Source of the DNA: Clostridia bacterium
Lineage (GTDB): Bacteria > UBA6262 > WVXT01
Direction: 5' to 3'
Length of the DNA: 6,713 nt
NCBI GenBank assembly: GCA_030671905.1
Contig: DAOVHK010000079.1
Location: 1-6,713, forward strand
Shown: positions 6,681 through 6,713 of the stretch, in pieces
How positions within the stretch are numbered: the stretch's first letter is position 1
Layout: every line of letters begins with the position of its first letter
Translations under genes and position numbers: made by a program
Notes under the pieces: model-generated
What the model saw: the letters and a program-made list of their open reading frames with translations, nothing else
Told to the model about the DNA's origin: nothing
Database searches by the model: none

Positions 6681-6713
6681 GGAAAGATGGCTTATGATCT
6701 TTCAAGGTTCAAC

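Noticed and set aside
6702..6704. TGA read as selenocysteine or a reassigned codon
   Set aside because: There is no convincing SECIS-like stem in the bases after it, the context is a membrane helix border without catalytic chemistry, and no other gene in the window contains an internal TGA.

Overview
The window is a compact, AT-leaning bacterial region in which every supportable gene lies on the minus strand, so transcription runs from high to low coordinates. In that order the genes are: a membrane TPR protein (probably missing its front half), a TsaC/Sua5-type tRNA threonylcarbamoyladenosine synthase, a YwlE-like low-molecular-weight phosphatase, serine hydroxymethyltransferase (glyA), a WecA/TagO-like polyprenyl-phosphate sugar-1-phosphate transferase, a non-hydrolysing UDP-GlcNAc 2-epimerase (wecB/mnaA), a small Mth938-domain protein, and a flavin reductase-like FMN-binding protein. 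Six of the genes stop at TAA and two at TAG; none uses TGA.

The sua5 - ywlE - glyA - wecA/tagO - wecB/mnaA order resembles a cluster known from Firmicutes and several uncultivated bacterial lineages. There rpiB, and often upp or a dCMP deaminase, sit among these genes; all are absent here. I infer an uncultured, moderately AT-rich bacterium (a candidate phylum such as Omnitrophota or Aerophobota, or a Firmicutes relative), but the sequence does not fix the phylum.

Layout. At 5745-6680 is a C-terminal fragment-like membrane protein with four and a half TPRs encoded by clear 102-bp repeats; an in-frame TGA at 6702-6704 cuts off what should be the rest of its membrane domain. From 5685 down to 3335 sua5, ywlE and glyA are tightly packed. 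From 3282 to 1049 wecA and wecB form a functional pair: WecB makes UDP-ManNAc from UDP-GlcNAc, and WecA starts a lipid-linked glycan by loading a HexNAc-1-phosphate onto undecaprenyl phosphate. An inverted-repeat element fills the only sizeable gap in the cluster, between wecA and wecB. From 1045 to 141 Mth938 and the flavin reductase form the tail. At the far left (1-69) a good sigma70-type promoter on the minus strand points out of the window at a gene whose body is not included.

I see no CRISPR array, tRNA, rRNA, transposase or obvious novel defence system. The most notable features are the structured intergenic repeat that crowds the wecB start, the apparently split membrane TPR gene, and the edge promoter.
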